Below are positions 36,036 through 45,428 of a DNA stretch of 64,000 bases, in pieces. Numbering within the stretch: position 1 is the first letter of the stretch; every line of letters starts with the position of its first letter. A program made the translations under genes and the position numbers. The stretch spans positions 1 to 64,000 of the forward strand of contig NZ_BMKQ01000002.1 of assembly GCF_014644415.1 (NCBI RefSeq). The letters are read 5' to 3'. Under the pieces are notes generated by a model that searched no databases, was not told the origin of the DNA, and saw only the letters and a program-made list of their open reading frames with translations. The stretch comes from Marmoricola endophyticus. Lineage in GTDB: Bacteria; Actinomycetota; Actinomycetes; Propionibacteriales; Nocardioidaceae.

Positions 36036-36500
36036 TCAGCGCGCGACGCGCTGCTGGCGCCGGTAGAGCCGCCCGGCCTTCTTGCCCGTGCGTCGGCACT
36101 CGGCGAGCGCGGGTGCCACGGGGCCCGCCGCGGCGTCGGTGGGGATCTGCTCGACACGCTTGCGGGCCGCTTCGACGTCGCCGGCGTCGAGTGCTTGGCG
36201 TGCCGAGCGAGCGCCGTCGGCGACGGCTGCCGGGCCGTGGGCCGACGCAGCCTGCTCGAGAGCAGTCATCGACTCGCCGAAGCGGGCATAGCTGCGGGTG
36301 GCCATCCCCGCGACGAGGGTGTTGATGCCCAGGAGGGCGAGTCCGGCGAGGCCGACGCTGAACACGATCCGCGCCACCGGCGCGAGAGTGCTGTCACTGG
36401 CTCCGAAGGTGACGACTCCGGCGATGACCAGCACGAGCACCGCGACGCCGAGCACCGCGACGGTCGGAACGCTCTTCGAGGACGAGGGGCTGTCGGGCAT
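36036..36500 (-). CDS. Small two-helix membrane protein, last gene of the FHA-FtsK operon
   Basis: 154 residues, ATG one base after the stop of the FtsK-like gene. Two membrane helices (about residues 13-31 and 45-66) are joined by a short loop. An 85-residue helical, charged cytoplasmic tail ends in RRTGKKAGRLYRRQQRVAR. No family recognised. Its tight coupling to the ATPase gene suggests it is a component of the same membrane complex. Confidence 0.65.
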   Translation of the reverse strand: MPDSPSSSKSVPTVAVLGVAVLVLVIAGVVTFGASDSTLAPVARIVFSVGLAGLALLGINTLVAGMATRSYARFGESMTALEQAASAHGPAAVADGARSARQALDAGDVEAARKRVEQIPTDAAAGPVAPALAECRRTGKKAGRLYRRQQRVAR

Positions 36501-36501
36501 G

Positions 36502-39500
36502 TCAGCCGCCCTTCGTGTAGCCGCTGGGCGCCATGAACTGCGTGTACTCCACGGACCCGCCCTGCGCGAGGTAGCCACGCGCGGTCGCCGGCCCGGCGGG
36601 CGCCTTGCGCGGCAGGCTCACGCCGAGCAGGTCGCCGTCGTAGTCGACGTTGGGCACCAGCAGCATCCCGCAGCGCGACTTGCGGACCGCGTTGGTCCAG
36701 TGGCCGTACGTCGTGCGCAGGTCGTCCGCGCGCCCGGCGACGACGAGCTTCACGTTCGGCAGGTTGGCGGCGACGAGCCCGGCGATCGACTGGTCGGAGT
36801 CGGCGAAGGACTCCGCGTCGTCGATCAGCAGGACCAGCCGGCCGCGCTGCACCCGTGCGGCCGCGACGAGCGCCGCCACCTGGTCCTCGCCGACGCAGCG
36901 GGACAGCCCGGCGTCGTGCAGGGGTGAGCGGCGACCGGCGAGCCCCCAGACCGCGAGCTCCTCGGAGTCGGCGCGAGCACCCTCCTCGAGCGCCTCGCGG
37001 ACGGCGAGGAGCACGGTGGACTTGCCCGAGCGGGCCGGACCGGCGATGAGGACGTGCTCGTTCTCGTAGACCTCGCAGTACGCCGGCTGCAGGTCCGACT
37101 CGCGGATGCCGACCGGGATCCGCCACGGCTCGCCGACCAGGCTGGCCTGCGCCTTGAGGTCCGGCACGGTGACGAAGTCGGGCAGCTGGCCCACGACGGT
37201 CGGCTTGGGTTCGACCGGTCCCCACACGCTCGCGACCTGGGCCACCGCCTCGCGCAGCGACCCGGGCGGCGTGGCGACGTGGGCCTGCAGCTTGGTCTCG
37301 GCGACCACGCAGCGGCCCGCGATCGCGGGCGGTGCGAGCTTCTTGGGGACGCCGGCCGCGGCGTAGTCGTAGTTGTCGGCCAGCCGGAAGAGCATCTTCT
37401 GCGTGGTGACCTCGTCGATCGCCGACGGGACCGCCTTGGCGCGCGTGGTGGCCACGGCGGTCCACATCCCCACGTCCGGGCCGTCGGCGTACGCGCGGTA
37501 GAGCCCCTCCAGGTGCTGCATGCCCTCGAAGTCGTCGTACTCGTCCTTCAGCGTCGCCAGCCCGTCCAGCAGCAGCACTGTGCGCCGGTGCCCGCCGGGG
37601 TTGGCCTTGCGCTTGTCGACCTCGGCGCGCAGGTACTTCAGCAGCCGGATCTGCTGCTCGCGGTTGGCCGCACCGGAGCCGACGTACGCCGCCGTGTGCG
37701 GCAGGTCGGCCAGCGGCGCGAGGTCGCGCGTACCCATGTCGAGGACGAGGATGTCGAGCTCGTCGGGGGAGTACGTCGCCGCGAGCGTCAGCGCGATCGT
37801 GGACAGCGTCGTCGAGGTGCCGCTGCCGGGGATGCCGATGAACATGATGTTCCCGCGGTCCATGTCCCAGCCGGCCGGGAGCTGCCGCTGCCCGTCGGGG
37901 TCGTCGGCCACGGCGAACTGCAGCGTTCCGTCCTCCATCGCGCCCACGTCGCCCTGACCCTCCGGCTCGGTCACCGAGAGGGAGACCCGCTCACCGAGCG
38001 GCTCGGGCCACACCGGGCGCGGCGGCCCGTAGCCCGCGGCGTCGTTGGCCTCGACCACCGCGTCGATCAGCAGGTCGAGGTCGGTCGCGGCGTCCTCGCG
38101 CACCGGGCCGGCCTGCTTCTGCTCCGGCTCGCGGCCGAAGAGAACGGGCTGGGCGTCGATCATCAGCGACGACTCGGTCTCGGCCCGGCCGGTGACCAGC
38201 GCGGTCTGCACGGGGGTGATGTCGTCCTGGCCGAGCTTGATGTACGCCCGGCCCATCTGGGTGCGGCCGATGGCGGACGCGTCCGGCACGCCGATGACGT
38301 TGCTGGAGTCGTCGCGGCTCTGCACGCGCAGCGCGACGCGCAGGTTGGTGTTGGCCAGGATGTCGTCGTTGACGACGCCGGCGGGTCGCTGGGTGGCCAG
38401 GATCATGTGCACGCCGAGGGTTCGACCGACGGCGGCGACGGAGACCAGGGACTGCAGGACGTCGGGGTACTCCTTGGCCAGCATGGCGAACTCGTCGACC
38501 ACCAGCAGCAGGCGCGGCATCGGTACGGCGGGCTTGGTGGCGAGGTAGGCGTCGAGGTTGTCGATGCCCTCGCCGGCGCTGGCGAACACCGTCTGGCGGT
38601 AGCGCATCTCCGCCTCGAGCGCCCGCAGGGCGCGGTCGGCGAGCTGCTCGTCGAGGTTGCTGACGGTGCCGATGGTGTGCGGCAGCCGCTCGCAGGCGGC
38701 GAACGCCGCGCCGCCCTTGAAGTCGATGAGGATGAACGTCAGCCGGGTCGGGTCGTTGAGCGCGGCCAGGCCGGCGACGAAGGAGCGCAGGAACTCGCTC
38801 TTGCCCGACCCGGTGGTCCCACCGACGAGACCGTGCGGCCCGTCGCGGACGAGGTCGAGGGTGAGCGCACCCTGCTCCCCGACGCCGATCGGTGCGCGGA
38901 TCCCGCGGGCGGAGCCCCAGGACCGGGTGATCTCCTCACCGGAGATCTCGTGCACGCCCAGCAGCGGGGGCAGGCGTACGAGGCCGGGCAGCGCGGCGCC
39001 GGGGACCACCAGCTCGGGGTCCTCGAAGCGGGCGAGGTCCATCGCGCAGCGGCGCGCGGTCTCCAGGTCGAGGCCGGCCAGCACCACCTGCTCGACCGTG
39101 GCGGAGTCGCCCGGCTGGACGACGGTGGCCTCCGCGTCGGCGTCCACGGTCACCACGACGGTGCAGGACGCGGGCAGCTGCTCCTCGTGGGCGGCGATCA
39201 CGATCCCGGACACGCGGGTACGGGTGCCGTCGGGGTCGCTGGCGGGGGAGAGGTCGCGGTTGCGCCCGAGGAGCGTGCGCGCGGGGGCGTCGCGGCCCTC
39301 GGTGAGCACGTCGGAGTCCAGCACCAGCATCAGTCCCGGCGTGGGGTGACCCTCCAGGTTGTCGCGCAGGCTGCGCAGCAGCGACTCGCTGCGCTGGCGG
39401 TCGGTGGACGTCCACTGCCCGCCGGACCCGTCACCGAGGCGACGCACGTGCGGCAGCCAGGTGGTCCACGACCACTCCTCCTCACGGCCGCGGTCGCAGA

Positions 39501-40770
39501 ACACGCCGACGGTCAGGTCGGCGGGTCCGGCGTGGACGGCCGCCTGGGCGAGCAGGCTGCGGGCCACCGCCAGGGCCCCCGCGCGGTCGCCGACGACACC
39601 GATGACGCCGGCGTCGCTCAGGTCGGCGATGATCGGCGCCGCGGGGACGCGGGTCTCGGCGACGACCTCCTTGACCGCGTCGTCCGGCCGGCCTGCGCGG
39701 TCGGTGTCGACCGGCGGCTTCCACGGCACGTCGCCGATGCCGACGTGCAGCTTGAGGAAGTCCGCCGCGCCGGTGCGCCGCTGCCACAGCTGGGTGGTGG
39801 GGAGGGCAGCGCGGCGGATCGTGGTCGCAGGGTCCGGGCACTCCTCGCGCCGCCGGGTGCGCTCGATCGCCGCGGCCTCGCCGATGTCGGACTCGAGGGT
39901 GTCCAGGGCCTTCTCGAAGCGGACCTTCTCCTGGGCCGTCTCCTTCTTGAAGCGGCGCTTGCCCTCGAAGTACGTCCCGACCGCGATCACCGGGCTCATC
40001 AGTGCGATCAGCGCGAAGCGCGGACCGGACACCATGACCATCATCGCGGCCAGACCGAGCGGTGCCACGACAGCGGCGATGCTGAACTTGTTGGCCGCGG
40101 TGGGGTCCTTGCGCGTGGGCGGCTCGATCTTGTCCGGGTCGTGGACCCTGCCCGGTCGCGGCGGGCGGTTGAACGGCGCCGTGCCGGACTGGGTGAGGTT
40201 GTGCAGCGACCCCGGCGACGGGGCCAGGCTCTCCTTGGCGTCGGAGCGCACGGTGAACGCCGCGCCTCCGGCGACGACGACCGCCTCGTCGGTGACCTCG
40301 ACGCCGGTCGCGTCGATCTTCGCGCCGTCGACGAACGTGCCGTTGGTCGACCCGGCGTCACTGACGCGTACGGACTTGCCCTCGCGGACGATGCTGACGT
40401 GGGTCCAGGACATCGAGGGGGAGTCCACGCAGATGTCGGCCTGCGGGGACCGCCCGAGCACCAGGGGGCGTCCGGTCGGGACGTCGACGGTCCGTCCCGC
40501 GTGCAGGCCCCCGGACAGGGTGACCGCCCACCCGCGGATCGGCTCGACCCGGTCCTCACGCTCGCGGGCGAATCGCGTGCCCTCGAGGAGGGTGAGGTCG
40601 GAGAGCGGGGTCCCCGCCGGGTGCTTCTCCTCGCCGACCCACCAGGTCTCCTCGGCCGGGGGCGGTGTGCCCACGGCGAGCTGCACGAGGTCGGCCACGC
40701 TGGCCCCCTCGGCGACCTGGGAGACGTCCAGCTCGTGGCGGGTCCCCTCGGCGTCGATCACGAACCGCAC
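36502..40770 (-). CDS. FHA-FtsK/SpoIIIE ATPase, EssC-like type VII secretion motor
   Basis: 1422 residues. An N-terminal ubiquitin-like/FHA region comes first, with the FHA domain at about 82-176 (VLGRSPQADICV, SWTHVSIV, STNGTFVDG). Two membrane helices follow at about 230-268, then three FtsK/SpoIIIE-type ATPase domains. Walker A of domain 1 is GGTTGSGKSE (650-659) with LLLVVDEF as Walker B. Domain 2 has PGSGTST (981-987), lacking the lysine. Domain 3 has GPARSGKST (about 1244-1252). FHA-membrane-three-ATPase order is that of firmicute EssC/YukB. The FHA domain should bind phosphothreonine, and a Ser/Thr kinase gene lies at the far side of the operon. Confidence 0.88.
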   Translation of the reverse strand: MRFVIDAEGTRHELDVSQVAEGASVADLVQLAVGTPPPAEETWWVGEEKHPAGTPLSDLTLLEGTRFAREREDRVEPIRGWAVTLSGGLHAGRTVDVPTGRPLVLGRSPQADICVDSPSMSWTHVSIVREGKSVRVSDAGSTNGTFVDGAKIDATGVEVTDEAVVVAGGAAFTVRSDAKESLAPSPGSLHNLTQSGTAPFNRPPRPGRVHDPDKIEPPTRKDPTAANKFSIAAVVAPLGLAAMMVMVSGPRFALIALMSPVIAVGTYFEGKRRFKKETAQEKVRFEKALDTLESDIGEAAAIERTRRREECPDPATTIRRAALPTTQLWQRRTGAADFLKLHVGIGDVPWKPPVDTDRAGRPDDAVKEVVAETRVPAAPIIADLSDAGVIGVVGDRAGALAVARSLLAQAAVHAGPADLTVGVFCDRGREEEWSWTTWLPHVRRLGDGSGGQWTSTDRQRSESLLRSLRDNLEGHPTPGLMLVLDSDVLTEGRDAPARTLLGRNRDLSPASDPDGTRTRVSGIVIAAHEEQLPASCTVVVTVDADAEATVVQPGDSATVEQVVLAGLDLETARRCAMDLARFEDPELVVPGAALPGLVRLPPLLGVHEISGEEITRSWGSARGIRAPIGVGEQGALTLDLVRDGPHGLVGGTTGSGKSEFLRSFVAGLAALNDPTRLTFILIDFKGGAAFAACERLPHTIGTVSNLDEQLADRALRALEAEMRYRQTVFASAGEGIDNLDAYLATKPAVPMPRLLLVVDEFAMLAKEYPDVLQSLVSVAAVGRTLGVHMILATQRPAGVVNDDILANTNLRVALRVQSRDDSSNVIGVPDASAIGRTQMGRAYIKLGQDDITPVQTALVTGRAETESSLMIDAQPVLFGREPEQKQAGPVREDAATDLDLLIDAVVEANDAAGYGPPRPVWPEPLGERVSLSVTEPEGQGDVGAMEDGTLQFAVADDPDGQRQLPAGWDMDRGNIMFIGIPGSGTSTTLSTIALTLAATYSPDELDILVLDMGTRDLAPLADLPHTAAYVGSGAANREQQIRLLKYLRAEVDKRKANPGGHRRTVLLLDGLATLKDEYDDFEGMQHLEGLYRAYADGPDVGMWTAVATTRAKAVPSAIDEVTTQKMLFRLADNYDYAAAGVPKKLAPPAIAGRCVVAETKLQAHVATPPGSLREAVAQVASVWGPVEPKPTVVGQLPDFVTVPDLKAQASLVGEPWRIPVGIRESDLQPAYCEVYENEHVLIAGPARSGKSTVLLAVREALEEGARADSEELAVWGLAGRRSPLHDAGLSRCVGEDQVAALVAAARVQRGRLVLLIDDAESFADSDQSIAGLVAANLPNVKLVVAGRADDLRTTYGHWTNAVRKSRCGMLLVPNVDYDGDLLGVSLPRKAPAGPATARGYLAQGGSVEYTQFMAPSGYTKGG

Positions 40771-40815
40771 GATGTGCTCCCCTCGATCCGTCCGGTGGTC
40801 CGGGTGACCAGTCTG

Positions 40816-42156
40816 TCAGCGTTGGTCCGAGGCGAACCAGAAAAGCCGAGTCTTCTCGCCCGCGGGCCGCAGGCCGGGGTCCTGGGCGGTCGACTTCAGC
40901 AGCACGACCGACCCCGACGGGACCGCCTGCTGGCTACGCAGGTTCAACGCCGGTCCGGCGATGCCGTCCGCACGGTCGACCTGGAGCCCGGACATCGCCT
41001 TGGCGACGTTGCCCGGTGCGGTGCTGGACGCCTTGGCGGCCGCCGTGACCAGGGTGACGACGGCGTCGTGGCTCGCCGCGTCGGCGGCGTACGCGACGTC
41101 CCCGAACGGCTGGCTGTCGAAGAGGTCCTTCGCGGAGCTCTGGCTCAGGCTCCGCAGCGCCGAGAAGTACGCCGAGGCGCTCGACCCGTCGCGTCCGCTG
41201 GTCATCGCCGCGGTGTCGGCGTCGGGCGTCCCTGCCGTCTGCAGCTCGCTGCTGGTGGAGCCGCCCGCCTCGTCCAGCGTGGTGGCGAAGTCGGGGCTCA
41301 GCGCGTCCGGGGTGAGGTAGACGGGGGCGTCCGTGCCCTGCCCCTGCACCGCCGCCACCACGGCGGCCTGGAGCCGCGCCGGCCCGGAGACGACGACCGC
41401 GTCGGGCGCCCGCGCGATCAGCCGCTCCTGGGCGGCGTCGGCCGCCGCGCGCTGCTTGGCGTTCTGGCCGGAGCCGTCGGTGACCTTACGGGTCGGGAAC
41501 AGGCGGGCGGCGAGGGCGGCCGCGTCGCCACCGGCCTGGTACTTCACGGTCCGGGCATCGGGCAGTCCGGCGAGTGCGCCACCGCCGGCGTCGACGACGA
41601 CGGGTCGGGCGGCACCGGTGGCCTCGACGGCGGCCGAGACGACCCGGTCGGACTGGTCCTGTGACGGGCCGGTCTGCCAGGCGCCGTCGGGGAGGTCGGT
41701 GTCCTCGGAGTAGGGGAGCACCACCGGGGTGTCGGCGTCGGTGGCCGCAGCCACCTCGGCACCCACGTGGTCACCGGACGTGGCGAGCACGATGCCGGAC
41801 ACCTTCTGGCGTACGAGCGAGGCGACGGCCCGCTCGCCGCCCTCCTCGGTCCCCGCGTCGTTGACCGCGACGAGCTTCACCGCGATGCCGCCCTGCCGGT
41901 AGCGGTAGGCCGCCACCTGGGCACCCTCGGCGGCGCTGGCCCACTCCTGGCCCTCGCCGGGCTGCGAGGTCAGGCTGACCACCACACCGATCGTGACGGC
42001 CGAGACCGTCCCGCCGGGCCGCAGCGCGACGGGTGCGGGCGTGGCCCGCGCCTCGTCGGCGTCGTCGTTCCCGCACGCGGCGAGGCCGGTGACTCCGACG
42101 GCGAGCGCGAGCGCAGCCGTCGTCCGTCGCACCAGCACGCTCCTCACGCCGCTCAC
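40816..42156 (-). CDS. Lipoprotein with type I periplasmic-binding-protein fold
   Basis: 446 residues from a GTG overlapping the upstream stop by four bases. The lipobox is VTGLAAC, with cysteine near residue 28. The rest follows the leucine/branched-chain-binding-protein (Peripla_BP_6) layout. TIGVVVSLTSQPGEGQEWAS opens the first lobe, and IVLATSGDHVGAEVAAATDA and YLTPDALSPDFATTLDEAG are later strands. No ABC permease or ATPase genes adjoin. Being co-translated with the exported coiled-coil protein and the FtsK-like ATPase, it is more likely an extracellular sensor or scaffold of that machine than a nutrient-uptake protein. Confidence 0.75.
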   Translation of the reverse strand: MSGVRSVLVRRTTAALALAVGVTGLAACGNDDADEARATPAPVALRPGGTVSAVTIGVVVSLTSQPGEGQEWASAAEGAQVAAYRYRQGGIAVKLVAVNDAGTEEGGERAVASLVRQKVSGIVLATSGDHVGAEVAAATDADTPVVLPYSEDTDLPDGAWQTGPSQDQSDRVVSAAVEATGAARPVVVDAGGGALAGLPDARTVKYQAGGDAAALAARLFPTRKVTDGSGQNAKQRAAADAAQERLIARAPDAVVVSGPARLQAAVVAAVQGQGTDAPVYLTPDALSPDFATTLDEAGGSTSSELQTAGTPDADTAAMTSGRDGSSASAYFSALRSLSQSSAKDLFDSQPFGDVAYAADAASHDAVVTLVTAAAKASSTAPGNVAKAMSGLQVDRADGIAGPALNLRSQQAVPSGSVVLLKSTAQDPGLRPAGEKTRLFWFASDQR

Positions 42157-45125
42157 GGGGTGATGTGCATGCTGTAGACCGTCGTGTGCCGGGCGCTGTC
42201 GGGCAGCTGGATCACGAACGGCGGCAGTGCGGCCTGCGCCTCCTGGCCGGCCTGGGCCTGCGCCTGGCCGAGCAGGATCGAGGCGACGTCACCCTGGCGG
42301 ACGTTGGCGTACGACGAGGCCGTCGTGATCGCCTGCGCCAGCTGGAAGTTCGCCGTCCCGGTCTGCGCCGCCGACCGTGCCATCGCGCCGAGCAGGCCGG
42401 AGCCCTTGACGTCGCGCGTGCCGAGGTCGAGCAGGACGTCGGTGATGTCGCCCTGCAGCAGGGTCCGCGCCGCGGACAGGTCCTTCACCGACGACCCGAC
42501 GCCGGCGTTCACCTGACCGAGGCCCTTGTCGACCGAGGCCGAGACGTTGTCGGCGGACTGCTTCTGGCGCACCGCGAAGGTCGACTTCTGCTGCTGGATC
42601 GTCGTCTTGGACTCGTTGGCGATCTCCCTGGCGCTCTGGGAGAGCTTGCCCAGCGAGGAGTCGAAGAGCGTCGCGACCTCCGCGGCGCTCGCCTTGCCGG
42701 AGTCGGAGATGGTCTTGATCTTCTGGTCCTTGGTGGCCTCGACGAGCTTGTTGTAGTCGGTGCCGGTGCCGCGCTTGTAGGTGGTGCCGCTCACCGCGGT
42801 GACCACGTCACGGGCGTTGTTCTGGGCTTGGGCGAACGCCTTCTGGAACTTCTCGCACGTGGTCGTGGCCTCTTGGTCCGCCGTGTCCGATGCGTTGGCA
42901 TCGTCACTGTTCGGGAGGTCGCAGCTCGTCGAGCCGCCGTCGATGGCGTCACCGGCGGTGCCCGCGACCTCTCCGGCCCTCGTGGTGAGCACCTTGTTGA
43001 AGGCCTCGAGCGCGTTGAACGCCTTGATGATGTCCTCGAAGTGGAAGTTGCGGTTGATGCTGTCGATGACGTCCTGCACCTGGTCGGTCTGGCTCTCCAG
43101 CTTGTTCAGCGCGTCGTTGACGCCGCTCATCTTGGTGCCGATGCCGCCGGTCAACCCCGGGTCGAAGCCCGACTTCAGGTCGCTCCAGCGGGTGATCTGC
43201 TCGTCGATCCGGCTGCGCAGGTTGAAGTCCGGGTCCGGGTTGACGGAACCACCGCTGCAGTTCTGGTTCGACGTGTACTGCCGGAGGTTCTCGACCTTCT
43301 GGTAGTCCTCGCTGCCGACCTCGCCCGCGACCTGGCAGATGGCCCCGTCGAGGAGGTCGTTGACCTGCTTGGCGACGTACTCGGAGTTCAGCCCGTCGGT
43401 CGCGGTGGTGAACAGGTAGTCGTTCAGGTCCTTCAGGGCCGTCCGCGCGTTGCTGATCGCCTCCCGGACGGCGTCGGAGTTGAAGCTGAGCGCTCCGCCG
43501 TTCTGGTTGTCCCGGGCCGCGCGGACGGCGAACTCACCGGTGCGCTGACCGTAGTTGCGGACCTGGGTGGCGAGGGTCTGCAGCCCGCAGTCGTTGGCGT
43601 CGCGGATCTTGTCGTCGCCGTAGTCGTTGGGCGTGCCGCCGTCGTCGATCGACACGTCGCACTTCTCGTTGCCGTTGACGGCCGCGTTCAGGCTGCGGAT
43701 GGAGTCGGTGAAGGCCTTCACGGCCTTCTGGCCCGAGGAGTCCAGGGCCGAGGTGAGCGTCTTGACCTTCTCCTCTGCACCGAACAGCGCGCAGGTGGCC
43801 GACCCCTGGTCGTCGGTGTTGTCGTCATTACAGGCCTCGGCGTTGTCCGGGCCGATGGCGTCGAGGATCCGCTTCTGCAGCACGCTGGAGCAACCGTTGG
43901 TGGCCTTGGAGTAGCCGTCGAGCAGGGCGACGATCTCCTGGAGGTTGCCGTAGATGCTCTTCGCGCCCGACGGCGGCGTGACCGTCGCCGAGCACTGGTC
44001 GGCGCCGTAGGTGATCTTGGCCGTCGGCTGCGGGGCGTTGGTGTCACCGAGCAGGGTGTTGATCGCTTGGTTGGTGGCCTGCAGCTCCGAGAGCGTGGCC
44101 GACTGCGTGCCCTTCAGTGCGCTGGTCAGGTCCTGGCCCAGCGACGTCGAGCTCTGCTGGAGGCCCTTGACCGAGCTGGCGATGGTCTTGGTGCTGCCCT
44201 TGAGGTCGCCGACCGTCTTCGCGCCGAGCTTGTCCGAGGAGTTCTTCAGCGTGGTGCGGACGGTGCCCATCGACTTGCCGGCCTGGCCGAGCACGCCGTT
44301 GACCTTGCCGATCAGGTCGATCGTGCGACGGGTCAGGGCGAGCTGCGAGGAGTTCTCGGGGGAGAACGCCTCGTTGAGCACGCCGCCGATCGAGGGGTCG
44401 GTCACCAGGCCGGGCTGGACGGAGAGGTCGAAGTCGGGGACCTCGAAGTCCTTGGCGTTGACCGAGAGGTCCATCGTGGTGCTCGCGCCGAGCTGCGGCG
44501 GGGCGAGCAGCGTGGCCCACTGGACCTGGGCCTTGCCGTCGGAGTTCTGGCTGAGCACGCCGTTGGTGCCGCCGCTCTTGCCGTTCTCCTGCGCGACCAC
44601 GTCCGACGGCTTGGTGTCGGGCAGCGCGGTCGAGCCGACGACCGTCAGCGGGACGCCGACGAGCGCGGAGCGGGACTGCTGGGTGCCACCGACGTCGAAG
44701 GTGAGGTTCTTCGCCTTCTGGGTGAGGTTCTGCACCGTGAGGGTGATGTCGACCCGGCCGGTGTAGCCGTCGAGGTCGGAGAGGTCGGTGCCCGTGCCCT
44801 TCGCGGTCCGGTACGACGTCAGCACACGCACCGGCAGCTGGTCGGCGACCTTGCCGGGGGCGTAGCTGTCGTCGACGCTGAACTGCTTGCCCGAGGCGGT
44901 CGTCCCGACCGTGGTGCCCTTGACCGAGGTCAGCCGGCCGTCCTGGCCGACACCGACGTCGACCGACTGCAGCACCTTGCTGGCGTCCGCGAGCTGGTCG
45001 CTGCTGTCGTTGCCGGTCAGCTGGATCGCGGCGACGGCACCACCGGCGAGCACGACGGCCCCGGCGACGCCGGCCACGAGGGCCTTCGGGAGATGGGAGA
45101 CCGTCTCGAGGAAGGGTCCTGACAT
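42153..45125 (-). CDS. Large exported coiled-coil protein with many cysteines, type VII-like locus
   Basis: 990 residues from the ATG at 45123-45125. One membrane helix at about residues 14-35 (LVAGVAGAVVLAGGAVAAIQ) anchors it with the bulk outside. A beta region (about 60-240) precedes long helical, coiled-coil-prone segments and Asn/Asp/Ser-rich loops. About a dozen cysteines occur, several in pairs (EACNDDNTDDQGSATCAL; EKCDVSIDDGG and DANDCGLQ), so disulfides are likely. The last ~200 residues are Gln-rich helices. Its position, first in the operon with an EssC-like ATPase, and its size recall EsaA/YueB of firmicutes, but it has no C-terminal membrane helices. Confidence 0.75.
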   Translation of the reverse strand: MSGPFLETVSHLPKALVAGVAGAVVLAGGAVAAIQLTGNDSSDQLADASKVLQSVDVGVGQDGRLTSVKGTTVGTTASGKQFSVDDSYAPGKVADQLPVRVLTSYRTAKGTGTDLSDLDGYTGRVDITLTVQNLTQKAKNLTFDVGGTQQSRSALVGVPLTVVGSTALPDTKPSDVVAQENGKSGGTNGVLSQNSDGKAQVQWATLLAPPQLGASTTMDLSVNAKDFEVPDFDLSVQPGLVTDPSIGGVLNEAFSPENSSQLALTRRTIDLIGKVNGVLGQAGKSMGTVRTTLKNSSDKLGAKTVGDLKGSTKTIASSVKGLQQSSTSLGQDLTSALKGTQSATLSELQATNQAINTLLGDTNAPQPTAKITYGADQCSATVTPPSGAKSIYGNLQEIVALLDGYSKATNGCSSVLQKRILDAIGPDNAEACNDDNTDDQGSATCALFGAEEKVKTLTSALDSSGQKAVKAFTDSIRSLNAAVNGNEKCDVSIDDGGTPNDYGDDKIRDANDCGLQTLATQVRNYGQRTGEFAVRAARDNQNGGALSFNSDAVREAISNARTALKDLNDYLFTTATDGLNSEYVAKQVNDLLDGAICQVAGEVGSEDYQKVENLRQYTSNQNCSGGSVNPDPDFNLRSRIDEQITRWSDLKSGFDPGLTGGIGTKMSGVNDALNKLESQTDQVQDVIDSINRNFHFEDIIKAFNALEAFNKVLTTRAGEVAGTAGDAIDGGSTSCDLPNSDDANASDTADQEATTTCEKFQKAFAQAQNNARDVVTAVSGTTYKRGTGTDYNKLVEATKDQKIKTISDSGKASAAEVATLFDSSLGKLSQSAREIANESKTTIQQQKSTFAVRQKQSADNVSASVDKGLGQVNAGVGSSVKDLSAARTLLQGDITDVLLDLGTRDVKGSGLLGAMARSAAQTGTANFQLAQAITTASSYANVRQGDVASILLGQAQAQAGQEAQAALPPFVIQLPDSARHTTVYSMHITP

Positions 45126-45428
45126 CAGGTGGCTCCAGGTGGTTCGGGGTGCGGTGGCAACGACATAACGAGCAAATCGCCGGAACGGTACGGGTGGGGC
45201 GGTCGCGAAACCGGGAGAAGCGTAAGCCAGAAGCACAGCGCTGTCACAGCGATGTGACGAAGGTGGTCGCCTCTCATGATGGTGTGACGTACGACCGTCG
45301 ATGTCCGTTTTGCTCCGGACCTGGACGAACGGGTCGATCCTGGACCCGGATCACCCGATCGGCTGTGGTCTCGGATTCGTTGGGTTAGCCTTCGGTCCGA
45401 CGTTGAACGTGGCACGAAGGGGGCAGCA
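45126..45428. promoter_or_regulatory. Divergent control region between the type VII-like operon and the kinase
   Basis: A 303-base gap between two divergent genes. It holds a perfect 6-4-6 inverted repeat GTCACAGCGATGTGAC at 45243-45258. The region from about 45170 to 45400 is less GC-rich than the coding flanks and should contain both promoters, but no clear -35/-10 pair stands out. No open frame with a ribosome binding site was found. Confidence 0.45.

Noticed and set aside
37054-41664. A 1536-codon open frame on the plus strand opposite the FHA-FtsK gene
   Set aside because: Low-complexity Arg/Gly/His/Asp-rich product, no start signal, and the minus strand encodes a clear FHA-FtsK protein. 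It is a high-GC shadow frame.
40816-42156. Amino-acid ABC uptake system
   Set aside because: Only a binding-protein fold is present; there is no permease or ATPase gene, and the operon context is secretion.
42165-45122. A 985-codon plus-strand frame opposite the exported coiled-coil gene
   Set aside because: Same reason: shadow frame of low complexity, while the minus frame has a membrane anchor, coherent helices and a coupled downstream gene.
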